Positions 27,344 through 37,778 of a stretch of 64,000 bases of DNA are shown piece by piece. Made by a program: the position numbers and the translations under genes. Within the stretch, counting starts at the first letter, position 1. The number at the start of each line of letters is the position of its first letter. The notes under the pieces were generated by a model. It made no database searches, was not told the DNA's origin, and worked only from the letters and a program-made list of their open reading frames with translations. This DNA is from Chitinophagaceae bacterium (GTDB lineage Bacteria; Bacteroidota; Bacteroidia; Chitinophagales; Chitinophagaceae). The stretch spans positions 124,001 to 188,000 of the forward strand of contig JABFRU010000007.1 of the NCBI GenBank assembly GCA_013140985.1. The letters are read 5' to 3'.

Positions 27344-27510
27344 TTTTTTTATTTTTACCCTTTTCTTTTCATTTACTCTTTCCATTTTTTAATCCGAACA
27401 CTACGGACAACTGAGCACAGCATTTCAATGTTTTTTTATTTTTCATCGTTTTGTTTCATTTTATCATTTTCATTACTTGACCGAACACTACGGACAGCGG
27501 GGTCACTTAC
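27344..27510. repeat. Two imperfect 87-bp tandem repeats
   Basis: Unit 1 starts at 27344 and unit 2 at 27431. Both open with TTTTTTTATTTTT, continue T-rich, and carry the identical 16-mer CCGAACACTACGGACA at the same offset (27394-27409 and 27481-27496). They fill the gap between the candidate immunity gene and the fibre-like gene. Confidence 0.7.
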
Positions 27511-27521
27511 CATGGCAGTAG

Positions 27522-28142
27522 TTAATCCATTTTCCGTCTTGTCAAATCAATCGTATCCATATAAATTCTATTTTGATGCTCCATTTGTCTTTTAGCCTTA
27601 ATTCTTGCTAAAATAAATACTCGACTAAGAGAACGAATATGATAAACTAAGTTTGCAGTATAAAAGAATTTAATCTTAGCATGTTTATTAAGATGGAGAG
27701 GTTTGAATAGTTTTCCGTCAAATGAAACTGCAAGTTCAAGTTTGTCATATAAAAAATCTGAAATATAATATTCAACATATAGAGAATCACTATGCCTGTC
27801 AAAGTCAGCAGTAAAACCTACTAAAGGCATTCCGACCTGATTATTTAGTTGACAAGTATTGGGATCTATCTTTTGAACATAAGTTGCTAAATTAGATTCT
27901 GTTCTAAATGAATGAGCTACAAGTCTCCCTGTTGAATCAAACTCAAAAACATTTCCAAAACCTCTGTCGGCATCAAAATTATAAATACTTCGAATACCCC
28001 TGTTTTTATTATACTCGACCCTTGTCGGGGATTTTTGAAGCATTTTTTTAACTTCTTCAACTGTTGGGCAGTGCCTGCTTTCTTGCTGACGGCAGCTCCA
28101 AATAAAGACCATCGTTATGAGTGAAATGATAATTTTATTCAT
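27522..28142 (-). CDS. Small lipoprotein, candidate immunity protein for the Rhs tail
   Basis: I chose the ATG at 28142, 8 codons inside the longest frame, because it gives a compact lipoprotein signal (MNKIIISLITMVFIWSCRQQ) with the modified cysteine at residue 17. The ATG lies within the last 8 bp of the Rhs gene, so translation is coupled to it. The mature part (about 190 aa) has mixed beta strands (YNFDADRGFGNVFEFDSTGR) and a basic C-terminal third. I recognise no family. Immunity genes typically sit immediately after the variable tail of Rhs toxins, and a periplasmic lipoprotein would suit a toxin arriving from outside. That role is inference from position and localisation only. Confidence 0.6.
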   Translation of the reverse strand: MNKIIISLITMVFIWSCRQQESRHCPTVEEVKKMLQKSPTRVEYNKNRGIRSIYNFDADRGFGNVFEFDSTGRLVAHSFRTESNLATYVQKIDPNTCQLNNQVGMPLVGFTADFDRHSDSLYVEYYISDFLYDKLELAVSFDGKLFKPLHLNKHAKIKFFYTANLVYHIRSLSRVFILARIKAKRQMEHQNRIYMDTIDLTRRKMD

Positions 28143-31100
28143 TTTTCTTCTCTTTTTTGTCAACAACTGTCTCAGCTGGCTTTGCGGAATGTATTGAATC
28201 TCTCATAACATGCGTAGCTGGCTTATTTGTTGGAACCCAAATACCAGAGCTGTCCCTATAAACTTTAAGACAACCTAGACACTCTGCCGCTATATTAGTT
28301 TTATCTTCATTCGATTTGATTAATCCCGTTGTTTCTTTTATCCATTTTTCAATCGTAGACATACCAAATGAAATTTTCTGAATGTTATCCAAAATTCCCA
28401 ATATTCTTTGTGCAGCCTCCGGAAATTGACTGGGTAGATGAGCAACACCAAGGTCGGTAATTGCCATCCCTTTTATTGCTGAGATCAAAAGATCAATATT
28501 TTCCGAATCCGCATCAGCCCAACTTGGATCATATTTATCACCAGCCGCTCCTCCTTTTGATGTTGTAAATCTAATTCCTCCTTTTTTCTTATATGTTGGT
28601 TCTTCAGTTTGTTTATGAAGTTTTCTAATAAGTAGATCCTTGGAAATCTTTCCCCAAATGGTTCGTGTGTCAATTTCATCTAAGTCAACATCTAGTACCC
28701 CTCTATAATTTCCACTTACATAAGTGCCAGCATTTGAACCATTTCTAAATGCATCATAAGAAATTGTTTCCCTTGTCGTTTGTATTATATCATAATAATA
28801 ATATTTTCCGTCATCTCCTTTATGGATCATATATTCTCCTTTGATAACTTTTGTTGTCATCAACTCAAGTGGAGGAATACCATTACCCAATTCAATTGTA
28901 GTATAATGTGTAATTATTCTGTCACGACCATCCGGGTCTTTATAAAGAATCGGATTGCCCCCAGTGTAATGATAAGGGCTTTCTCCTGGATATTTTTTCT
29001 GCAAAGGGTCGACACTTAGCCATTTCGCAATTCTTCCGTCATAAATCCTTGCTCCAAAATCATAATCATCAGCAGCTATATCCTTATCCTTCTCCTTGCC
29101 ATTAAATCCATACCTGTATTCATCGCTGCTGTAGGTTCGGCCCGGCATGGCCATACCAAACGGATAATAATCCACCGCCGTCACCACATCCGCAGTATAA
29201 TATTCAACAGCAGTTCCACCTGCAGAAACTTGTAGTTTCCTATCAGAGATAGTTACCAAAACATTCCCTAAATGATTGTTTAATTCATAAACAGCATTAC
29301 CCCTTGTGAAAGTATAAGTACCGCTGCTGCCGGGAGCAGTATAATTCTCTACATTCCGGTTCACGGTATATACACCAAGCCTGCTGCTTCCATATTTATG
29401 TACTTCTGCCTGTGTAAGCTGTCCTGAGTTTACAGCATTGTTTCCGCTTTCATAGATAGCCATAACATTACCACTGGCATCTCTTGCATAGACTGTTGTT
29501 CTGGATATTCCCCTGTCAGCCGGGTAAACTGTTTTTTGTATGCGATTTCCACCTGCATCATACTTATATTCCACCGCTATGTATTCTATATTGCTGAAAT
29601 CTTTTTTGTAAATGGCTTTTATCTTTCCATACACAGTCCATTCAATTTTCGTTATACCTTCCTTTACATCACTTATCAAATTACCTATCTCATCATATAC
29701 ATAGTTATCATAAGCCTGTTCCGGCAGCGTTTCGGCCTGCACCTGTGCCAGGCTGAGTGTTGTCTGGTTGTCTATATCCTCAGCATAATTAATATCAGCC
29801 ACCTGGTCGTGCACATATCGCAGGCGGTTGTTCAATAATTTTCCGTTAATATCTTTCGGATACTGATAGGTCAGGTTGTCCATTTGCAAAGGCGAGGCCC
29901 CCCCGCCACCCAAAGGAGGATTCAATGCGCCATTCCTGAAATATGTCAAAATATTTCCATTGGGGTCATAACTTATTCTTTCTTTGTAATTGTTCGTTGC
30001 TGTTGGTGTACCGTTCAGCCAACCGTTGATGTCCGGTTGAAAACCTGCAAATGCATCCATGGTTACGATACGGTGAAGTTGGTCATATTGATAACCGTAT
30101 AGCTGTGCACCTCCGACTGTACTTACCTGTCCGTCAGGCCGGGTGTATAAGGATGGAATATTCACAAACATGCTGGCGATATTGCCATTGAACAGCGGCC
30201 TGGCTACAGTTTTAGGAGTCGGGTCATCGTTATTGAGCACATTGAACATGCCTGCATTGGTAAAGGGCTGTTCGTTTGTATTAATGCTTTGATAATCGTT
30301 AACTGTTTGCGCATTGATAGTTGCTGTATAATAATTGAGGCTGAAACTATAAGCATCCCTTGCTGTATAACGGTTACTATTACCTGTCTCAGGTTTTCCA
30401 TCTCTTCCCATATCACCTGTAATATAAGGCGTGGGTGGCGTTACCGGTATGCAGGGCTGCAAGGATGGATTAGGTTCCGCTACAAAATCGTCGGGCATAT
30501 CGCTTTCAAACTCGGGGAAGAAGTTGATCTCCTGTCTTGCAGTATATAATGGCGGGTGCGCATATTGCTGCCGGTTGAAAACATCCAATATGTCCCGGCC
30601 CGTGCCGGGTGCACAGTCCTCGGTCGGCGCAGCACTGATGGCGGTACTGTTCACTCCTTTCAGCCAGCCCTGTAATGTATATGCATAATCAACACCCTGC
30701 ACCTGTTGTTGTCCCAGCACCATTCTTGCCAATGGCCCATGTTTATAATAAGAATACCGGGCATCGGTTTCCCAGATGATACCATCATGACTGGTTTCCG
30801 CCATGATCAGTTTATTCTGTGCATCGTAATCGTAGCGGTGATAGAAGCGGTCAATATGGTGTTGTAATACATCGTTGCCACCAATATAATAATCGGGTTG
30901 GTAAGTAACGGTGTTCACTTTGCCGCTGATCAGATCGTATGTGTAAGCGATCTTCTTGAAACGATTGGCTCCGCCGTTCACCTCCTTCATGGGGCCTTCA
31001 TTAAAGTCCTGCAGCAATTCATCTACGTTACCATGTATATCATAGGTATAATAGGTAGCGCTGCCATGTACTCCCGCCCAGGAGGCTGGATCATTAGGGT

Positions 31101-34100
31101 TTGATGGCTCAGTCGCTACTACCTGTGAATAACTGACACGGTTGCGAAGGTTTTGCTGTACCAATAAAGTTCCGAGGTCATTGTTGCCATTGATATACGA
31201 TACATCATATACCGTACGGGTGATCTGTTCTTTGGCATAACCGCCATTGTTCAACCAGTTTTGCAGCTCAGTCTTATCTCGTGTTATGGCCTGGGAGATG
31301 GCGGCATTGGTTGGTTTTTGTCCAACCTGTGAGATACGTCCAAGCACATCATATAAAGTATAGCTGTACCGTTTGGTATTATTGCCTTCCGGTGAGTTGG
31401 CCGGGTTGGCCTGCTTGGCATTCTGGCTGACTACTAATCTTCCCAGTTCATCATACCAGAATTTACTGAGGCCGCCATCAGGGCTTTTTTGTTCTGCTAC
31501 CTGGCCCAGTGTATTGTAGCGATAGACAGTGGGTAATCTATGATTGGGTCTTTCCACTGCACCGTTTTGCCTTGCAGTTTTTACCGCAGCTAAAAAATTA
31601 CTGCGGGTAGTTATGTTATTATTAAAATCATCCACACCGGCAGGCGGTATGGTTTGTACAAGGCCGCCGGCCTGGTCATAATAATATAATGTGTAATGAT
31701 ACTCCTTTTCACCCGGCGATTGTACTGTGAAGGATTCAATCTGCTGCACAGCGAGACATTTATTCTCGTACTCTTTATTAAAATTGTCCTTTATTTTTTG
31801 TAGGTAAATATTCCATGCTTCCACGCTGGCGTTGTCTATCAATTGATAAATATCATCGCAGGGATCATCGGGTTCTATTTCAAATTCCTGGTTGATCGGT
31901 AAGTTCAACCCGCAAAGATAAGTAGGCAGCGGATCGCCGCAGGGAGGCGTTGCTTCAGTGCGGCTATTGGTAAACCCTGCTGCTGCATATCCACTGTTGG
32001 GAGCGGTAGTGATCCCGTAAATGACCTGGTCGCCTTCAAAAGCAATTTTTTTCGACCAGTCAAGTGTACCGGAAGCATTCACTTTGCAATAGATCGCATC
32101 TGAGTTAGCATTGTTTTCTCCATTGGCTGCTATAAATCCTCCATCTGCCTGCGGCAACCATGCAAAACTCTTTGTCCGGATACCGGGGATGACAAGTTTG
32201 CGGGCATTGTGCACAGTTCCGTTGGCATAAATATTCCAGATGATTTCCTGCGAATTCGTTCCGATATAATCATTCATTACAGCAGATAGGACCTGGTAGC
32301 CTTCGGTGGTAACAGCGATGTTACGGAACCATGTACTGCGGTTCTCGGCATCGTAGCCTTGCTTATAGTTAATAGTACCGTTGCTAGTGTTCAGCTTCAT
32401 CAGGTAACTGTCGTAGTAAGAACTACCTGTTTCAATAAGACTATTGCTTGTTGTATCACCTGATAGTTTAGCAGGGTTGTCGGTGCTCTGGTGATAACCT
32501 ACCACAACGATATTGCCCTGGTCTTCCACCAGCCCCATAGCCCCATCAGAGTTTGAATTAATACCATATTCCTTACTCCAGATAATGTTGCCGTTATTAT
32601 CGGTTCGCACCACAAAGCTCTGTGCATGGAGTGGTGCAAAACGGTGTGACCCACAGAATGCGTATCCGCCATCTGACATTTGTATCACATCAAAAGCCGC
32701 ATCGCCATAAATATTACCATCGCCATATTTTTTGGACCATTCAACCGTACCCGATGAATTTATTTTGACCAGCCATGCATCACCGGCGCTATTACCAAAA
32801 GATTTTGTTTGTCCGCAGGCAATAAAACCATTGTCAGAAGTTGGCCTTACCATAAAGAGAACATCGTTGCCACTGCCACCGATCGCTTTGCTCCAGGACA
32901 CTTGTCCATTCTCAGTGATCTTCATCAGCAGGCCATCATCGCCCCCGCTTCCATAGCTCTGTGTCTGGCCTGCCACCACATATCCGCCGCCGGAAGCCGG
33001 GGTGACCTTGTTAGCTACATCATTGTTATTGCCTCCATACGTTTTTTGATATAATTCCGCACCGTTTGTGCAATGAGTGCTGGTATCGGGATTATTGCTT
33101 ACTGTATTAACTGAAATCACCAGCGGATTCAGTGTAACATCATTGATAAACTCGATACCGGAAGATAAAGTAGTATAATCAGGCGCCTGCACGGTAAGAT
33201 CATTCGTATTGGCAGCGCAATTGGCCGAATTACCCGAGGCATCCAGCTTTACTACATATACATCCATATTATTAATGATCTTTCCTGCCATTGACTGAGC
33301 GCCGCAATACACGGGGATCTCAACACAGGAGTTTTCATGACAGCGGCTATAGATCCATTTTATCTGCTGGTAAGTAAAGTTGGTTCCTTCCTGTTCATTA
33401 AAATAATTGGTGAACAGGGTCTGGCAGTCTGTGCTGCCGTCATCCAATGTTTGATAAATGCTGTTGAATGTTTGAATATAAATTTCAAGCCTGGCGCAGA
33501 TGCCATTGGGCATAGTGACTGGTTCAGTGGTAAATACGCATCCCTTATCAAAATTGGCATACTCATGCCATTGCTTTTGGAAGCCTGTTTTGTAATTCAT
33601 GTACTGGGCGAATACATTATTCCAAGTAGCTTCCAACTCGCTTGCGGGACTCATCACAGGTATATTAATACCTGCAGGTATGGCGGTACTGAATGCTTCA
33701 AGGAACATTTTTTTATACGCCTCGTATTCACTGCAACTGATACATATTTCATTCGATGAACCACATTGCAGTGCAGGGGGAAGAATGATCGGTTCTTCAA
33801 AATAGTCGCAGGTCGTATGTTCCTCCACAGCACATTTTATTTGCAGCTTATCAATAGTGGCCTGTGTAATAACAGTGCCCATTCTTATGCGAAGGAAATC
33901 CAGCAGCGTTCCGGTAAAAGCAGGGGTTCCGCTAATTGCATTATAATAAAGTGTGTTTATTTCATCCCAGCGTTCACAGATGCAATCATCAGCAGTTGTT
34001 TCCCATACTTCCTCATCATCCATCATGTGAGATTTATCATAGGGCTTGGGCCAGTTGATGATATAAGGATGACAGGTCTCGCTAAGTGTGACACTATAGG

Positions 34101-37100
34101 CTGCCATAAAATTGGCCAGCGCTTCTTCGAAAGTTCCGGGAGAAGTAGTGTTGCCGGGAGGTACACTGCTGCTGCCGAGTGGATGTGATAGATCGCTGCC
34201 TGCTTTACATATAGCAACTAATTGCTCAATAAGAATATTATACGCATCAACACCGATATCATTATTTGTACAATCATCAAAGACATGCACCTGTTCGAGC
34301 CATTGCACAGCATAGCTACGGCAATTGTCCTCGTATTGTGCTTCCAGTTGCGCCTGGGCAGCCGGTCCATCTCCCGACTGTGCAGCATTATATGCAGCTG
34401 TGAGTTCAGCAGGCAAATAGGTTTGTATTCCTCCGGCAGGATCAATAAATCTTGCCTGGTATTGAATAAAAGCAGTATTGGGATGAACATTGAAGAGGGA
34501 CGGATCAACATAAGCAACATTCTGCAGGTGATTGAAAATAATGATCTCCCTCTCCCTGAAATATAAACCGCTGAATACACGCCATACCATATCTTTTTCC
34601 GGATCACAATCTATTTCGGAAGGAAAAACTCCAATGGTATTTGAAGTGTTTTGTATGCAGCTTACCTGGAGATTTTCGGGTTGATTCTTACATTTTACTG
34701 AAGCGACAGCGAACTGCCACATCCCTGCTGTGAAAGTCGGGGGAAAATAAGGCGGGTAATCAGAAGATTTAATAGTGATACAAGCTGCCATTTTACCAGC
34801 CATAGTTGACTGGAATGAAGGAATAGCAGAACTCAACGGATCATTGGCCGGCAATCCTGCACCGGTAACAATAGATGTTACGTCGGACCACTTCTCTTTG
34901 TTTTGCCATTTTTCCTGCCAGGCATAAGCCGTTTTGAATGCGTCGCTTTTTATTATTTTCAGTTTCTTGTATTCAGGATGATAAGATAGAAGCTGTTTTG
35001 CCCATGATTCTTTAAAGTTCTCGGTAAATTCCTGTTCACTCCAACCGGAAAGGTTCACTTGCGCATTAACGTCAACAATGCCATACTCATCCTTATATCG
35101 GTCAACCGGTGCCTGATCATCCTTTGGTAATTTATAAGTGCCTTCTCCAAAAATATTAAAGGGTCGTTGCGTAATATTGACCGGAGGCAATGGATTACCA
35201 TTTGCATCTACAAGATCATCTCTCAATATGCGGGCATATTGTCCCCTGTCGGGCATCATATCGAGCAGCATGATCTCTTCATAATTGTTTACCCTGTCGC
35301 TGCCGTTCTCACAGATCGCATCGCAATCAGCTTTTGCCTGTTCATAAGCTTTTTTCAATGCAGTGAGATAAGCTAATACCTGGAATGGTGTTAAGCCGTT
35401 ATCGTTACGGAACTTTGTAATGAAATCCGTTTCGCTACCCAGGTTTTGCAAACAGGATTCGCAGGTTGGATGACAATTTTGATTCTGCAACAGCATTACA
35501 TCCTCTATCTGGTCATGGATGGTTTGTTCTGTTTCGCAAACAAGATTACCATACTGCATAGCATGCTGCAGGAACTCGTCTTGTGCTTCTTTGCTAAGTG
35601 TAAGTGTTTTTGTAATTGTATAAGAACCGGTTTCTGTAAAATTCACATCAAAATCTTCTGATATCTCTGCTGGTTCTGTTCCGCATACATTGGTATGAGG
35701 CAGTGTGAAGTTGCTTCTCGTCAACGAAAATATTTCCGCATTGGTGCAACTGTTGGTAATAGTGATCTTAAGGTCGTAGAGGCAATCATAACAGATCGGC
35801 GTTTGCTCCGGCGGACATTTGGTTAATTCAAGTTGCTTCGGGTCAAGCCTGTATTTAAAGCGGCTTACCCCTGCTGTGGTAACTACAAAATCTTTTACCA
35901 TTACAATACTCCTTCCAACGACCACATTTGTTTCCTCCGTCAGCAATTGGTGGGCAGGAGCAGTATTAATATCATAATTTGGAAGGTCCTGTAATGACTT
36001 CAATGCCTCAACCGATTCGGGCTTGTCTCCTGCCAATGCTGTTGCAACCGTACGGCCATGCATGTCAACATAGCTTACACTGAACTGACCATTGGCATCC
36101 TTCACTAAATTCTTTTCATAGTGACCGGCGATGCCTGCATCGGTGCCAAAAAGAATATCAAGCTCTTCCTGCATGGGCGCAGAATAGAAATATTTTGTTT
36201 CATGTCCCGCGCCAAGTTGAAAAGCTTGTCCAACCCCGCCCTGTGCAAGCACACGGCCGGTAGCATCCTGAGTGTATCTTGTTTCAGTAAATGCAAAACC
36301 ATTTGCATCAGGAATAAATTTATTGAAGCCATTGTTCACTAAAGGATTTAACGAACTGTAATAATTGCCTGCCCCATTAGCACCTAATGTTCCGTCACTA
36401 TAATTTGGCCTGACGATATTTTCCAATGCAGGCGCCCCCGTACCGCAAGCGGTTTGGCCTGATTGCAACAGGTCAAATATTTCTTTAGGATAACCGTCAC
36501 CATTATTTGCGTTATTATTGAAATTCTTTACAAAACGGATCACATTATTGAGTGTGGGTGCTGGTAATACCTGGATAGTGGGCCTCCCCTGGTAATCATA
36601 AAAAGTTTCAGCTACAACAGTGGTGGGAGTTGGTTGCGAGTTGTCCTTTGTTACGGTCTGTCTTCCTCTTAAGGTGCCATCAAAATATTGTATGACGGTT
36701 TTTCGTTTCCCATCCTCGGCATAGGTAGTACTTACCTGCCAGTTCAATCCTTCTTCATGCCCCTCTGTCATATTATAATAACCGGCATTCGAAGAAATGT
36801 TTGTTGTCCAATTTCCGTTAATCACCTGGCCATTCGTCTTTTTTTGGACAGATCTTACCCGGTAGAATATCCAGCCCGATCCGTCATAGAAAGAGGGTAT
36901 CTTATAACTATTAACAGTAACAGGTACAGTTACCCTTGTTGCATTATTAAAGAATATTTTTTCTGCATCCCATAATCCGCTGGTTTTATAAGCATCTTCC
37001 GCAGATGCATCGATCCATGCCCATTCAATATCATAATCCGTAGGAAAGCTGTTGAAAGTTCCGGCCTGGTTTCCGGGATAGCTCCATACTATCTCTACTT

Positions 37101-37698
37101 CGTCAAAGGGCGAAGTGGATGGTATAAGATTGGACAATCCATTAACAGGAGAATTAAAATCGAAAGGAGCGTCATATTCAGCATGTATTTCTGCAATGAC
37201 CTGCAGCAGTGGTATCACATCCCATGTAACATTTTTTTGTATCGGAGATTTGATCTGTACACTTAATATATATCCGCCAATATCATCGACATAATAGGAA
37301 GCCGCATCTGATTTCTGTCCCATCCCGAGTTTATAATCAAGGTGAAGTGTTTTTTGTACTGTAACAGGAGTTCCGCCCTGGATAGGTGTTTTAATGATTT
37401 CCAGTGGTACATCAACTATGAAATTACTGGGGATATAGGTCAGCGATTCTTCATTTATTCTCAGCATTACAACATTCTGCATTTTCTTCACATTACCGAT
37501 CAATGGCTGCAATGCAGGATCGGCATAGACAGGGTCCTGTATTACCAATGGCGTGCTGTTTTCTGTAAACGTAAGCGGCGGAATATGGTTGGCATCAGGA
37601 ATGATCCCACGGTATATCTTCTCCTGCGACAGAAGTTGCTGGCTAAACCCTGTTATCAGCAAGGAGGTTAACAGAAGCAGTCTGAATTCTTTTCTCAT
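28135..37698 (-). CDS. Giant secreted Rhs-repeat protein with variable C-terminal tail (3187 aa)
   Basis: The protein has a signal peptide (MRKEFRLLLLTSLLITGFSQ) and an N-terminal beta-rich region like DUF6443-type Bacteroidota Rhs proteins. YDYQGR repeats follow, and then a cysteine-rich stretch (about 640-1500). An inserted block of propeller-like repeats (about 1550-1920; YGGNNNDVANKVTPASGGGY, IGGSGNDVLFMVRPTSDNGF) precedes the main YD-repeat region (about 2000-2880). The Rhs core ends near residue 2924 (YHYTGGNPILYKDPDGRD). The final ~263 residues are a separate tail that I cannot assign. Rhs shells enclose polymorphic toxin tails, and the short gene that overlaps the stop could be its immunity. 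Secretion route is unknown; the signal peptide and neighbouring outer-membrane protein suggest export through the envelope. Confidence 0.88.
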   Translation of the reverse strand: MRKEFRLLLLTSLLITGFSQQLLSQEKIYRGIIPDANHIPPLTFTENSTPLVIQDPVYADPALQPLIGNVKKMQNVVMLRINEESLTYIPSNFIVDVPLEIIKTPIQGGTPVTVQKTLHLDYKLGMGQKSDAASYYVDDIGGYILSVQIKSPIQKNVTWDVIPLLQVIAEIHAEYDAPFDFNSPVNGLSNLIPSTSPFDEVEIVWSYPGNQAGTFNSFPTDYDIEWAWIDASAEDAYKTSGLWDAEKIFFNNATRVTVPVTVNSYKIPSFYDGSGWIFYRVRSVQKKTNGQVINGNWTTNISSNAGYYNMTEGHEEGLNWQVSTTYAEDGKRKTVIQYFDGTLRGRQTVTKDNSQPTPTTVVAETFYDYQGRPTIQVLPAPTLNNVIRFVKNFNNNANNGDGYPKEIFDLLQSGQTACGTGAPALENIVRPNYSDGTLGANGAGNYYSSLNPLVNNGFNKFIPDANGFAFTETRYTQDATGRVLAQGGVGQAFQLGAGHETKYFYSAPMQEELDILFGTDAGIAGHYEKNLVKDANGQFSVSYVDMHGRTVATALAGDKPESVEALKSLQDLPNYDINTAPAHQLLTEETNVVVGRSIVMVKDFVVTTAGVSRFKYRLDPKQLELTKCPPEQTPICYDCLYDLKITITNSCTNAEIFSLTRSNFTLPHTNVCGTEPAEISEDFDVNFTETGSYTITKTLTLSKEAQDEFLQHAMQYGNLVCETEQTIHDQIEDVMLLQNQNCHPTCESCLQNLGSETDFITKFRNDNGLTPFQVLAYLTALKKAYEQAKADCDAICENGSDRVNNYEEIMLLDMMPDRGQYARILRDDLVDANGNPLPPVNITQRPFNIFGEGTYKLPKDDQAPVDRYKDEYGIVDVNAQVNLSGWSEQEFTENFKESWAKQLLSYHPEYKKLKIIKSDAFKTAYAWQEKWQNKEKWSDVTSIVTGAGLPANDPLSSAIPSFQSTMAGKMAACITIKSSDYPPYFPPTFTAGMWQFAVASVKCKNQPENLQVSCIQNTSNTIGVFPSEIDCDPEKDMVWRVFSGLYFREREIIIFNHLQNVAYVDPSLFNVHPNTAFIQYQARFIDPAGGIQTYLPAELTAAYNAAQSGDGPAAQAQLEAQYEDNCRSYAVQWLEQVHVFDDCTNNDIGVDAYNILIEQLVAICKAGSDLSHPLGSSSVPPGNTTSPGTFEEALANFMAAYSVTLSETCHPYIINWPKPYDKSHMMDDEEVWETTADDCICERWDEINTLYYNAISGTPAFTGTLLDFLRIRMGTVITQATIDKLQIKCAVEEHTTCDYFEEPIILPPALQCGSSNEICISCSEYEAYKKMFLEAFSTAIPAGINIPVMSPASELEATWNNVFAQYMNYKTGFQKQWHEYANFDKGCVFTTEPVTMPNGICARLEIYIQTFNSIYQTLDDGSTDCQTLFTNYFNEQEGTNFTYQQIKWIYSRCHENSCVEIPVYCGAQSMAGKIINNMDVYVVKLDASGNSANCAANTNDLTVQAPDYTTLSSGIEFINDVTLNPLVISVNTVSNNPDTSTHCTNGAELYQKTYGGNNNDVANKVTPASGGGYVVAGQTQSYGSGGDDGLLMKITENGQVSWSKAIGGSGNDVLFMVRPTSDNGFIACGQTKSFGNSAGDAWLVKINSSGTVEWSKKYGDGNIYGDAAFDVIQMSDGGYAFCGSHRFAPLHAQSFVVRTDNNGNIIWSKEYGINSNSDGAMGLVEDQGNIVVVGYHQSTDNPAKLSGDTTSNSLIETGSSYYDSYLMKLNTSNGTINYKQGYDAENRSTWFRNIAVTTEGYQVLSAVMNDYIGTNSQEIIWNIYANGTVHNARKLVIPGIRTKSFAWLPQADGGFIAANGENNANSDAIYCKVNASGTLDWSKKIAFEGDQVIYGITTAPNSGYAAAGFTNSRTEATPPCGDPLPTYLCGLNLPINQEFEIEPDDPCDDIYQLIDNASVEAWNIYLQKIKDNFNKEYENKCLAVQQIESFTVQSPGEKEYHYTLYYYDQAGGLVQTIPPAGVDDFNNNITTRSNFLAAVKTARQNGAVERPNHRLPTVYRYNTLGQVAEQKSPDGGLSKFWYDELGRLVVSQNAKQANPANSPEGNNTKRYSYTLYDVLGRISQVGQKPTNAAISQAITRDKTELQNWLNNGGYAKEQITRTVYDVSYINGNNDLGTLLVQQNLRNRVSYSQVVATEPSNPNDPASWAGVHGSATYYTYDIHGNVDELLQDFNEGPMKEVNGGANRFKKIAYTYDLISGKVNTVTYQPDYYIGGNDVLQHHIDRFYHRYDYDAQNKLIMAETSHDGIIWETDARYSYYKHGPLARMVLGQQQVQGVDYAYTLQGWLKGVNSTAISAAPTEDCAPGTGRDILDVFNRQQYAHPPLYTARQEINFFPEFESDMPDDFVAEPNPSLQPCIPVTPPTPYITGDMGRDGKPETGNSNRYTARDAYSFSLNYYTATINAQTVNDYQSINTNEQPFTNAGMFNVLNNDDPTPKTVARPLFNGNIASMFVNIPSLYTRPDGQVSTVGGAQLYGYQYDQLHRIVTMDAFAGFQPDINGWLNGTPTATNNYKERISYDPNGNILTYFRNGALNPPLGGGGASPLQMDNLTYQYPKDINGKLLNNRLRYVHDQVADINYAEDIDNQTTLSLAQVQAETLPEQAYDNYVYDEIGNLISDVKEGITKIEWTVYGKIKAIYKKDFSNIEYIAVEYKYDAGGNRIQKTVYPADRGISRTTVYARDASGNVMAIYESGNNAVNSGQLTQAEVHKYGSSRLGVYTVNRNVENYTAPGSSGTYTFTRGNAVYELNNHLGNVLVTISDRKLQVSAGGTAVEYYTADVVTAVDYYPFGMAMPGRTYSSDEYRYGFNGKEKDKDIAADDYDFGARIYDGRIAKWLSVDPLQKKYPGESPYHYTGGNPILYKDPDGRDRIITHYTTIELGNGIPPLELMTTKVIKGEYMIHKGDDGKYYYYDIIQTTRETISYDAFRNGSNAGTYVSGNYRGVLDVDLDEIDTRTIWGKISKDLLIRKLHKQTEEPTYKKKGGIRFTTSKGGAAGDKYDPSWADADSENIDLLISAIKGMAITDLGVAHLPSQFPEAAQRILGILDNIQKISFGMSTIEKWIKETTGLIKSNEDKTNIAAECLGCLKVYRDSSGIWVPTNKPATHVMRDSIHSAKPAETVVDKKEKKNE

Positions 37699-37778
37699 AA
37701 ATACGACCCGGTTGTATTTAAATATCTTTTAAATTCATTTTATCTTTTTATCATCTCCCGGCCATTGTCAACTTTTCA

